Shown here: positions 35,166 to 43,358 of the stretch, one piece after another | How the letters are laid out: each line of letters begins with the position of its first letter | Numbering within the stretch: position 1 is the first letter of the stretch | Notes under the pieces: model-generated | Told to the model about the DNA's origin: nothing | The model's database searches: none | What the model saw: only the letters and a program-made list of their open reading frames with translations | DNA from: Azospirillum sp. TSO22-1 | GTDB lineage: Bacteria; Pseudomonadota; Alphaproteobacteria; Azospirillales; Azospirillaceae | DNA length: 64,000 bases | Direction: 5' to 3' | NCBI RefSeq assembly: GCF_003116015.1 | Contig: NZ_LGQZ01000085.1 | Coordinates: 1 to 64,000 of the forward strand | Translations under genes and position numbers: made by a program

Positions 35166-35978
35166 TCACCGGCTTTCAGATAGACGACAAGGGTAACTTG
35201 CGACGATGAAGGGTTCCCGCCACTCCTTCCAGAACTGGTCGTAGTATCTGATCTTCTTGATATCCGCGATGGCACCGGACACGGTGACCTGCTGTCCCTG
35301 GCTGAGGCGCGATGCCGAAGCAAGATCGATGTAGCAGACGACGCGGGCCTTCTCGCCCCACATCAGGGCGTTGAAGTTGCGTCCACCATCAAGCGGCCCG
35401 ATGAGCACGCCAGCAAAGCGCTCCCCCCGATCGTTGGCTTCGACGTTGATCTCCGCCACCCTCCCCGGCAGCGCAAAGCCCGCCCCACTCCCATAAAGCG
35501 CCAGCGCGCGGGCTTGATTGCTGGCAACCAATTGGCCCAGTTCCTCCAGCGTCGTCGGCTGCGCCACGGCCGCTTGAGGAGCGCCGATGTCGATGGGATC
35601 GTTGGTCATCACGAGGCCAGGATCGACCCCGGTCTTCCCGTTCGCCCATTTGACCGTCAACCCCTTCTCCGCCGAGAAGGCAGACGGTGACTTGAGAACG
35701 CCATCCACCGTCACCTTGGTCTTCTGCGTGATGAGGACATCGACATCGCGCATGAAGTACATCGGGGCGTCTTCACCGTCATCCAGCACCTTCACGACGC
35801 CCTTCGCGTCGGCGCGGTCGAGGCAGTAGATGCCCCCGACGCCGGCCGGACACGCGACGAGCGTGCCGCTCAACGACACCGTCTGCTCTGCCAACGCCGG
35901 GCTGCCCCCGATGGCGCCGATCACAGCGATGGCCTGCATGGCGCATCGCGAGACCTTCGTTACAGCCGTTTCGTACAT
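35166..35978 (-). CDS. Exported hypothetical protein with OB-fold-like domain
   Basis: 270 residues; AAGGAGGT lies directly before the ATG. A signal peptide ends at SPALA (about residue 31). Two related segments follow; the second, LPGRVAEINVEANDRGERFA ... ARVVCYIDLASASRLSQGQQ ... VTVSGAIADI, has the shape of tRNA_anti-like OB-fold domains found in periplasmic proteins. No catalytic motif. Its leader carries copy 2 of the palindromic element. Two other small leftward genes lie upstream and may be co-transcribed. Confidence 0.65.
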   Translation of the reverse strand: MYETAVTKVSRCAMQAIAVIGAIGGSPALAEQTVSLSGTLVACPAGVGGIYCLDRADAKGVVKVLDDGEDAPMYFMRDVDVLITQKTKVTVDGVLKSPSAFSAEKGLTVKWANGKTGVDPGLVMTNDPIDIGAPQAAVAQPTTLEELGQLVASNQARALALYGSGAGFALPGRVAEINVEANDRGERFAGVLIGPLDGGRNFNALMWGEKARVVCYIDLASASRLSQGQQVTVSGAIADIKKIRYYDQFWKEWREPFIVASYPCRLSESR

Positions 35979-35989
35979 ATCGACCTCCT

Positions 35990-36057
35990 TGAAGCATGAC
36001 GAAGGCCGTCCCGCGGCAGCGGGACGGCCCTGTTCACGCACATGACATCCTCGCCGG
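35990..36057 (-). promoter_or_regulatory. Shared palindromic leader element, copy 2
   Basis: An 11-bp perfect hairpin (GGCCGTCCCGC at 36004-36014 with its complement at 36019-36029, loop GGCA) with the TCATGTGCGTGA flank, 25 nt before the start at 35978. Relative to copy 1 a T-A pair in the stem is replaced by C-G on both arms, so pairing is preserved. Confidence 0.6.
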
Positions 36058-36105
36058 GGCGGCCTGGCTTGCGGCGACATCCCCGGCGCAGGCAGCCTCG
36101 CACGA

Positions 36106-36582
36106 TCAGACCTCCACCTCGGCGGACTCGATGAGCTTGATGCAGACGTCGAAGCAGTCATCGACGTGCTGGTTGCCCACGTACTTCATCGCACCGAAGC
36201 CGATCGCCGCAGACACCGCGTTGCCGACGATGGGAACGAACTTGGCGGCCTGCTTGACGGCGACCCGCCCGGCGACACCCTTGAGGACCTGAAGGACGAG
36301 TTGCTTCGTCACAACCTTTCCGGCCAAGCCCATGCCGGTCTTCTTGATCATGGCGTAGACGACGGCTTTGAGCGACGGCGGCAAGCCGTCGATCTGCTCG
36401 GGCGACAGCTCGAACCGGCGGTTGATCTCTGGGATCATCTCCAAGAGGATGGCAACGTCGGCGATGGCGTCGGGGCCGGGCACCGGGATGGCTGAAGCGC
36501 CACCGGAAACCAAGGCGCGCTTGGTGACCATCTCCTTGCACTCGTCCCTGACGCGCTCCGCGTCTCTACGGGTCTTCAGCAT
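36106..36582 (-). CDS. Hypothetical protein with DUF697-like hydrophobic helices
   Basis: 158 residues. After a charged N-terminal helix comes SGGASAIPVPGPDAIADVAI followed by LLEMIPEINRRFELSPEQID, a pattern reminiscent of DUF697-type regions seen behind dynamin-like GTPases. Two glycine-rich amphipathic or membrane helices follow (GMGLAGKVVTKQLVL and AAIGFGAMKYVG). It may insert in or associate with the membrane. No GTPase partner is nearby. It lies between two genes for exported proteins on the same strand. Confidence 0.55.
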   Translation of the reverse strand: MLKTRRDAERVRDECKEMVTKRALVSGGASAIPVPGPDAIADVAILLEMIPEINRRFELSPEQIDGLPPSLKAVVYAMIKKTGMGLAGKVVTKQLVLQVLKGVAGRVAVKQAAKFVPIVGNAVSAAIGFGAMKYVGNQHVDDCFDVCIKLIESAEVEV

Positions 36583-36652
36583 TCTTCGTCCATGTCGTGG
36601 GGCAAGGGGGCGGGCTCATGCCCGTAGAGCGAATCGAGGCGCCGGGCACGCC

Positions 36653-37045
36653 TCACTTGCCGCAGGGGTTCGTCTGCATCCGGGTGAACCAGGGCCGCAC
36701 AGCCGCCTCCTGCTCGGGCGTAGCCCGCTGCCCCTTGGTCAGGGCGGTCAACTTCTCCCCATATGGCTTCGCCGCCAAGTTCGCCTGCTCCTCGCGGCGC
36801 TGGGCATCGGCCAAGCGGTCTTTGATGGTGGTGATTTGCTCATAAGCGCCTTGGCCCGTCGCGCTTGCTCGTTGCACGTCGTCCATGGCCTTGAACTTGT
36901 CGGCCTGGGCTTTCTTGGCCTCGCAGGCGTGGGGCAGTATGCCCTTGATGGCGGCGATCATGTCGTCGCTCGTTTTATCGGCACGGGCGCCAGCCGGCAG
37001 GGCGAGCAGCGCCACCACCAGGGCAGCAAATCCTCTCTTGAGCAC
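36653..37045 (-). CDS. Small exported hypothetical protein
   Basis: 130 residues from a GTG preceded by AGGAGG at 6 nt. A signal peptide (LKRGFAALVVALLALPAGARA) is followed by a mature helical domain with two cysteines, one near the N-terminus (LPHACEAKK) and one at the end (QTNPCGK), which could form a disulfide. The middle is a long charged coiled-coil-like helix. No family recognised. It is the first gene of the leftward trio 37045-35166. Confidence 0.6.
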   Translation of the reverse strand: MLKRGFAALVVALLALPAGARADKTSDDMIAAIKGILPHACEAKKAQADKFKAMDDVQRASATGQGAYEQITTIKDRLADAQRREEQANLAAKPYGEKLTALTKGQRATPEQEAAVRPWFTRMQTNPCGK

Positions 37046-37262
37046 GATGTTCCTCCTCTCGCGGATGTGGCCGATGGCCGGCCTCCGCCTGCCACGCCCC
37101 CTTGGACGCCGGCTGGGCGGTGCCGATGCGCTGGTCGAAGCGAATCCGCGCGCTTGCACTTGACCGGCCGCTCTCAACCCCATATTGCGCCTTTCAGCCT
37201 TAACACGCAACTACGGCTCATGGTCGGAGACCGTCTCCCGCACTGACAATGCGGGCCGAGCC

Positions 37263-37613
37263 ATGGACTTGAAGATTCACATAGGGGCGCGGGTGAAGGC
37301 GGCGCGGCAGCGCAAGGGCATCACCCAGGAGCAGCTCGCCGAGGCAGTCGATAAGGCGGTCGAGACGATCTCCAACATCGAGCGCGGCGCGATGCTGACC
37401 GGCATCGACACCCTCCAGCGCATCGCCGCCGCGCTGGACGCGCCCATGACCTACTTCTTCGAGGGAGCCGGGGACGAACGGCCGATCAGTCGCGCCCGCC
37501 TGGAAGCCGAATTGCGGCTTCAGGCGATCGGCCAGCACTTGCCGGCCAAAGACCTGCACCTTGCCATTGCCCTGCTTGAGACGCTGGAGAGCTACCGGGA
37601 AGAAACGAAGTAG
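37263..37613 (+). CDS. XRE-family transcriptional repressor
   Basis: 116 residues. A canonical Cro/C1-type helix-turn-helix occupies residues 6-60 (VKAARQRKGITQEQLAEAVD then ISNIERGAMLTGIDTLQRIA). A short C-terminal helix probably dimerises. It is divergent from the exported-protein genes, with 217 nt between the starts, and is a good candidate for the element's lysogeny-type regulator or the regulator of the neighbouring accessory genes. Confidence 0.85.
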   Translation: MDLKIHIGARVKAARQRKGITQEQLAEAVDKAVETISNIERGAMLTGIDTLQRIAAALDAPMTYFFEGAGDERPISRARLEAELRLQAIGQHLPAKDLHLAIALLETLESYREETK

Positions 37614-37818
37614 AGGGGCAGCATCCGGGCGCTTTCGCGCTGGATCCCCGCTATAGCGCTATGTCTTGATCAGCATGCGCATCAGCATGGAACTGGGGTC
37701 TCGTACGGATACACACTATGGCCTCCTCCATCTCTCGTCCCCGCTGTCCGGGTTAGGCCGGCTGATGGGGACGGAGATCGCCCTTGAACAAGCATACCTC
37801 GGTTGCTACATAAGCCAA

Positions 37819-38162
37819 TGAACAACGAGCTCGGGCAAAAAGCCAAGCAAGTTGCTAAGAGCAGCAATCGTGGCGTGGCTGGTACTGCACCCCGTAAATC
37901 CCACCGTAACGGTAACGTTGAACGTGGAGGTTCACATGGAAGCAGCAAACAACATCAGTCACGTCTCCAAGGGGGTTGCTAATGAAGAACGGTCGGAGCA
38001 ACGCAATGAGCGTTCAGAAACAATCGCCAAGGAACGTGGGGAAGCACGCGGTGCCATGGGACCGGGAAGGTAGTGCCAGCTACGTCGCGAGTAAGTGATA
38101 GCAGAACAGCTTGGTGGCCGAGGAACACCGCAAGGAGGGTTCGACTCCCTCCTCCCATACCA
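37819..38162 (+). ncRNA. Putative RNA of about 340 nt with a tRNA-like 3' end
   Basis: The 3' end is a canonical tRNA half: T-stem GAGGG/CCCTC (38135-38139 and 38147-38151) around the loop TTCGACT, a 7-nt acceptor strand CTCCCAT, discriminator A and CCA ending at 38162, then an intrinsic terminator. A possible promoter (TTGAAC, 17 nt, TACATA at 37807-37812) would start the RNA near 37819. The best 5' acceptor partner is ATGGGAC at 38056-38062 (6 of 7 pairs), which would give a 107-nt tRNA-like unit. No normal D-arm or anticodon arm could be drawn. The 5' end is a guess. Confidence 0.4.
37936..38073 (+). CDS. Possible small protein (45 aa)
   Basis: 45 residues starting MEAANNISHVSKGVANEERS, a highly charged helix, ending GAMGPGR. 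GGAGG lies 5 nt before the ATG. Two other short ORFs (37818-37982 and 37982-38098, joined by TAATG) overlap it in other frames without ribosome-binding sites. It may be a genuine small gene, or a chance frame inside the putative RNA. Confidence 0.35.
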   Translation: MEAANNISHVSKGVANEERSEQRNERSETIAKERGEARGAMGPGR

Positions 38163-38167
38163 ATTTG

Positions 38168-38196
38168 AAACGCCCGGTGTAAGCGCCGGGCGTTTT
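38168..38196. terminator. Bidirectional intrinsic terminator
   Basis: A 9-bp stem AACGCCCGG/CCGGGCGTT (38169-38177 and 38186-38194) followed by TTTT on the + strand and by GTTTC on the other. It separates the CCA-ended RNA from the convergent GHKL-nuclease gene. Confidence 0.85.
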
Positions 38197-38219
38197 CATA
38201 TCAATTAGCCTGCATACTT

Positions 38220-40241
38220 TTAGTTTTCCGCAGGATCGCCCACAGCCCCCACTAGCAACTCCGCTTCGGAATGGTCACTTTCTACCACGACGCCGTCCAA
38301 CAACGCCGCATGTTCCTTCCGCAGATAGCGCATCGCGTGCTCATCGTTGGCGGTAAAATTTAACTTTTCCTGGATAAACTGGTATCGTGCCTTGCACTCC
38401 TCGATGAGTTGTCTCCAGGTCTTTACGTATATCTTCGCAGTCGGCGTATCCCGCACCAACCCCCGGCCCGTTGAGTCCTTCTTTACCTCATACGCTCCGT
38501 AGCTATCGAGCTTGTCCGAGATCACCCAAAAATGCCACACGATGCCGTCGCGCATAGCAAACCGACCATCGCTCTCAATGGAACTGGCATATTTCGTTAT
38601 TTGCGTGATCTCGTCCGCACCAACGTCTACGCCCGGACGCTTCAATTCGACGACAAGGTGCTCGACCTCATCCGCCCGATGGCGCCGCAGAAGTCTGGAA
38701 AGCATCAGATCGACGATGCCGGTGGACTGGTCGATATGCTTGACCGGCACGTCGATGACAATGTCGTCGTCGAGATGCTTCTTGTGCGCCCGCAGAACCG
38801 CCGTTAGGTCGCGGTCGTCGGTTGAGACCATGAACTCTTCGCCGAAGATCCAGGGGTTTATAGCCAAGATCCGGTGGAGTTGTCTGCGTTCTTTGATGCG
38901 GCCGTGCTTCTCATACTCGTAGACGATCTGATAAAGGCCACGCAGGAATTTGAGGCGATCCGTGACTATTTTTGCGGCGCCGATGATCGAGGAGAGGGTA
39001 GTTTCTTCCAACAGCTTCGAAAGATCATCCTGCTCTCGCTTAGGCAACTCAATTACCTTCGAGAGGAGATCTCGGAGATGATTGGGGCCGGTCTCGATGG
39101 CGTGCCGCAGCAATTCTAGCTGGAGTGCCTTCGCCACCTTGGGGGCGGCGGTTAGCTCGGTATACGCAGTATGGATCTTGACCGCGACGATCTCGAAGAC
39201 TTTCCGCTCGGCCTCCTCGATAGTGGTCTTCGGTGCATCCTCGTACGGATAGATCTTTGCCGCCTTCCATTCCTGGATAAGACGAGCCGCCTCTTTCTTG
39301 TCCTCGCCCTCGTAATGCTCCTTGATGGTATCTTTGGATACATGGATGATCAGTTCGGCAAGTGGATCAAGATCGGTCAGGGCAAGCCTATTCTCCTGCT
39401 CCAATTGGTCTAGGTATGGAGAGGTGAGGTACGCCGAGAAGGAGTGCTTCTTGAGCTGAAATTTGGTGGATACCTGCTGTACGGCGAAGCCGCGGGCGTC
39501 GCAGATAAAGAGGCTGCGGCGGTCAACATGCCGCCACTCCAGCACACGAAGTTCACTCTCGGGCGCACGCTCTCCGCTTGGCAGCATGACATCCGGAACT
39601 CGAAGCTTAAACTGCTTCTGAATGGCGTTTGTAACTTCAAGCTGCTTCTCAGCGAACACCACCTTCACATCGGGATAGTCCGCCAAGTAGATGGCTAGCA
39701 GCTCGGTCAACTCCTGTGCCGATTCGTTTCCCTCAAGGTTCTTGAACTGCTTGTGCGGATCGCGAATTTGCACAATACAACCGGTTGCCGTGTGCTTGGA
39801 CGGCTGGGCGTCGGAGATGCGCACCTGAGAAGGATCGGTACTGAGGATCTCGACGGTGAATTCGGAGATGCCGTTCCCATCCTCAAAGAAGAGCTTCCAC
39901 GTCACGGACCGGCCGATCGACAGGGACTTGTAGCGTCCCTGCCCCTGGTTGCCGTGCAGTACCCGCTGGTGCTTTTTCGTCCGAGCCCCTGGCCGCTTCC
40001 ATGAGCCGCCCAGCTTGCCGAAATACTCCTGTGCCTCAGTTGGCGTCATGCCGAGGCCGTTGTCCTCAACGATGATGCCTTTGAGCCCCATCTGATCGCG
40101 GTCGAAGTATACAACAACCTCCTCCGCGTCGGCGTCCAGACTATTCCAGACCAACTCGCCGATCGCGCTCAGCGGCCGGGCGCGCGCGATTCGCATGAAC
40201 GTGTCAGCCTGCGCGACGACTTTGATATGAGCTGTGGCCAC
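38220..40241 (-). CDS. GHKL ATPase fused to a Shedu-like PD-(D/E)xK nuclease (candidate defence system)
   Basis: 673 residues from a GTG with GGAG 6 nt upstream. The N-terminus is an Hsp90/MutL/MORC-type GHKL ATPase: LSAIGELVWNSLDADAEE supplies E29, N33 and D36; EDNGLGMT supplies D60-x-G-x-G64; HGNQGQGRYKSLSIG is the lid/G2 motif. A middle region of helices follows. The C-terminal 180 residues hold a nuclease: GIVDLML with D511, HLVVELKRPG with E532 and K534, and EITQITKYA, the D ... E-x-K ... Q-x3-Y layout of Shedu (DUF4263)-type enzymes. ATP-gated DNA cleavage against phage or plasmid DNA is the inferred role. It is single and A+T-rich, and lies next to the attachment repeat. Confidence 0.8.
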   Translation of the reverse strand: MATAHIKVVAQADTFMRIARARPLSAIGELVWNSLDADAEEVVVYFDRDQMGLKGIIVEDNGLGMTPTEAQEYFGKLGGSWKRPGARTKKHQRVLHGNQGQGRYKSLSIGRSVTWKLFFEDGNGISEFTVEILSTDPSQVRISDAQPSKHTATGCIVQIRDPHKQFKNLEGNESAQELTELLAIYLADYPDVKVVFAEKQLEVTNAIQKQFKLRVPDVMLPSGERAPESELRVLEWRHVDRRSLFICDARGFAVQQVSTKFQLKKHSFSAYLTSPYLDQLEQENRLALTDLDPLAELIIHVSKDTIKEHYEGEDKKEAARLIQEWKAAKIYPYEDAPKTTIEEAERKVFEIVAVKIHTAYTELTAAPKVAKALQLELLRHAIETGPNHLRDLLSKVIELPKREQDDLSKLLEETTLSSIIGAAKIVTDRLKFLRGLYQIVYEYEKHGRIKERRQLHRILAINPWIFGEEFMVSTDDRDLTAVLRAHKKHLDDDIVIDVPVKHIDQSTGIVDLMLSRLLRRHRADEVEHLVVELKRPGVDVGADEITQITKYASSIESDGRFAMRDGIVWHFWVISDKLDSYGAYEVKKDSTGRGLVRDTPTAKIYVKTWRQLIEECKARYQFIQEKLNFTANDEHAMRYLRKEHAALLDGVVVESDHSEAELLVGAVGDPAEN

Positions 40242-40638
40242 GACCTTCTCCGCCCCCCAAGCGATGCCGATTTAAGCGGGCTGCGAGAGTGTCTGAGCTC
40301 TGCGCGGTTGTCAATTTTGCTATGGTTGTCGTTCAACACGATCACCACAGGTTTAATGCACACATCATAAGTTGAGGCGCTTGATTCTCTGGATGAATCC
40401 TACACTCCTGCCCTGCCTACCCCTTCGGCCTGATTCGCGCCATTTACGAGATCGCGCCGAACAACGAGCAGCTCACCTCGGCAGTTCGCCGGCCTGTCGA
40501 GAGGTGCGCCTCCTCCCCTCCGCATCCTCCCCTGTGCCCGCCGGCATCAACGGGACCGTGCGGGTCACAGCGGTGCAGCGCCGAAGCGCCGCATGATGTG
40601 AGCGGGCCTCCGCCGGCATGTTCTGCCTTCGTTCCCAG
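40242..40638. promoter_or_regulatory. Upstream region of the GHKL-nuclease gene to the right end of the element
   Basis: About 400 nt. The first 150 nt are A+T-rich and should hold the promoter of the leftward GHKL gene; TTGACA occurs on the minus strand near 40314 but a matching -10 box is not clear. The remainder, up to the attachment repeat, has no credible gene. Confidence 0.4.
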
Positions 40639-40695
40639 GACTCAAAATCTGTTGGCCGCAAGGTCGTGCTGGTTCGAGTCCGGCCTGGGGCACCA
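40639..40695 (+). repeat. Right attachment repeat (displaced tRNA-Leu 3' fragment)
   Basis: 57 bases from the anticodon loop to CCA of tRNA-Leu, without any tRNA 5' half upstream, so it is not a functional gene. It matches 22012-22068 at 53 of 57 positions. It marks the right junction of the element; flanking core genes resume immediately after it. Confidence 0.9.
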
Positions 40696-40718
40696 CTCTC
40701 CTTCTGCAGCTGCCGCGC

Positions 40719-41735
<1,017 letters not shown>

Positions 41736-41905
41736 GCGGAGTTCTCACCACCTGAGGAGTCGGGGTTGGCGTCCGCCATCACTTAGGCCCGCCCGCCCGC
41801 TTCGCCAACCGGGCGGCGGGGAGCGCTGGGTTGCGTCGGTTGCCCCTTGAAGGGCGCGCGCGAACCGGACACCTTCTTCATCCTCGACCACCCGAAGAGG
41901 TACCC

Positions 41906-42766
41906 ATGGACACCGCGACCGACGGCCGGCCGACCCAACTGGCGGCGAACACGTGCTTCGGCGGCTGGCACAAGCGGTTCCGCCACCGCTCGGCGGCGCT
42001 CGGCTGCGACATGGTGTTCGCCGTCTACCTGCCGCCGCAGGTGGAGGCGGGCAAACGGGTGCCGGTGCTCTATTGGCTGTCGGGCCTCACCTGCACCGAC
42101 GAGAACTTCATGCAGAAGGCCGGCGCCATGCGCACGGCCGCCGAACTCGGAATCGCCATCGTGGCGCCCGACACCAGCCCGCGCGGCCCCGACGTGCCCG
42201 GCGATCCGGACGGCGCATGGGACTTCGGGCTGGGCGCCGGCTTCTACGTCAACGCGACGCAGGAGCCGTGGGCAACGCACTACCGCATGCACGACTACGT
42301 GGTGTGGGAACTGCCGGAGCTGGTCGAGACCATGCTGCCCACCACCGGCCGGCGGGCGATCTCCGGCCACTCCATGGGCGGGCACGGCGCGCTGGTCTGC
42401 GCGCTGCGCAACCCCGGCCGCTACCGCTCGGTCTCGGCCTTCGCGCCGATCGTCAACCCGGCGGCCGTGCCCTGGGGCGAGAAGGCCTTCGGCCGCTTCT
42501 TCGGGCCGGACCGGTCGCGGTGGCTGGAGTGGGACAGCTGCGCCCTGATCGCCCGCGCGCAGGAGCGCCTGCCGCTGCTGGTGGACCAGGGCGACGCCGA
42601 CAGCTTCCTGGACACGCAGCTGAAGCCCGACGCCCTGCGCCAAGCCGCCGAAGCGGCCGGGCATCCGCTGACGCTGCGGATGCAGCCGGGTTACGACCAC
42701 AGCTACTTCTTCATCTCCAGCTTCATCGACGACCACCTGCGCCACCACGCGGCGGCGCTCGGCTGA
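41906..42766 (+). CDS. fghA: S-formylglutathione hydrolase
   Basis: 286 residues; AAGAGG before the ATG at 41906. An esterase-D family alpha/beta hydrolase with the oxyanion/Cys region [14 protein letters not shown], nucleophile [10 protein letters not shown], acid in [12 protein letters not shown] and catalytic His in [13 protein letters not shown]. It completes glutathione-dependent formaldehyde oxidation by hydrolysing S-formylglutathione. The partner dehydrogenase gene is not adjacent. Confidence 0.94.
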   Translation: MDTATDGRPTQLAANTCFGGWHKRFRHRSAALGCDMVFAVYLPPQVEAGKRVPVLYWLSGLTCTDENFMQKAGAMRTAAELGIAIVAPDTSPRGPDVPGDPDGAWDFGLGAGFYVNATQEPWATHYRMHDYVVWELPELVETMLPTTGRRAISGHSMGGHGALVCALRNPGRYRSVSAFAPIVNPAAVPWGEKAFGRFFGPDRSRWLEWDSCALIARAQERLPLLVDQGDADSFLDTQLKPDALRQAAEAAGHPLTLRMQPGYDHSYFFISSFIDDHLRHHAAALG

Positions 42767-43054
42767 CGCCGGCGCCATCGGGCGGATCCGACGTCCACCG
42801 CCGGGCCGATCGGGCCGCTATTGCGGGGTAGATCGCGACACGCGCCCTACGGTCGGACGCCCCCCTCTGCTTTGCGGCGCGATGGACTTAGGAACCTCTA
42901 CTCGGGCAGCCTAGACAGATCGACGCCGCCGTCTGTACCGATGCCGCGCTTTGCCACGGAAGCGACGGGCGCGCTCTCCCGATGAGCGCTGCTGGCGGCG
43001 AAAATCCGCATGGTATGACTTGGGGCATCCCATCACGAACGCTGGAGCCGCCTC

Positions 43055-43294
43055 ATGGTGAACGCGAGCCTGCGCGGAGTGTCCCTGCCCGAAGCGGAAC
43101 GGGCCCTCGCCAGCGTCTGGTGCCGCGTCGAGGAATACGGCGTGGACGCGCCGCGGCTGCGCTTCGGCTTCCGGCGCGACGGCAGCGTCACCATCCGCTT
43201 CTCCTTCTCCGATCCGGCGGCCGCCCATCTGGTGCTGAACGGGCTCGGCGCCCGAACGCCGAGAGCCCCGGCGGCGCGGGGCCACCGGGGCTGA
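43055..43294 (+). CDS. Small hypothetical protein (79 aa)
   Basis: 79 residues; GGAG 8 nt upstream of the ATG. The sequence (MVNASLRGVSLPEAERALAS, then RLRFGFRRDGSVTIRFSFSD) looks like an alpha-beta-beta unit with a helix near the end. No family recognised. It converges with the beta-helix protein gene. About 290 nt without a gene separate it from fghA. Confidence 0.5.
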   Translation: MVNASLRGVSLPEAERALASVWCRVEEYGVDAPRLRFGFRRDGSVTIRFSFSDPAAAHLVLNGLGARTPRAPAARGHRG

Positions 43295-43358
43295 GGGGCG
43301 GTGCCCGCGGGACGGCGCTTTTCGCCGCCCCGGCGGATACCAGTCGTCAGCGCCGTCG

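Larger units (their letters stand above)
22012..40695. mobile_element. Integrative element inserted in tRNA-Leu(CAA)
   Basis: About 18.6 kb bounded by a 57-bp direct repeat of the tRNA-Leu 3' part. Inside are a tyrosine integrase, an AlpA-like protein, a primase-type small protein plus SF3 helicase, a UDG-like protein, an XRE repressor, two probable defence proteins and several orphan small or exported proteins. No conjugation, capsid or terminase genes are visible, so it resembles a phage-satellite-like or integrative mobilisable island more than an ICE or prophage. Base composition changes sharply inside it: 30.8-34.8 kb and 37.8-40.6 kb are clearly A+T-richer than the flanks. Confidence 0.9.

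Noticed and set aside
37819-38162. Transfer-messenger RNA (ssrA)
   Set aside because: Length and CCA end fit, but the conserved tmRNA 5' tRNA-like segment, the G-U acceptor pair for alanine and an Ala-rich tag frame are missing. Alphaproteobacterial tmRNA is also normally permuted, with the CCA end not followed by the terminator.
40626-40695. Second complete tRNA-Leu gene
   Set aside because: Only the 3' part from the anticodon loop onward is present. The upstream sequence cannot form the acceptor or D-arm, so it is a displaced attachment fragment.
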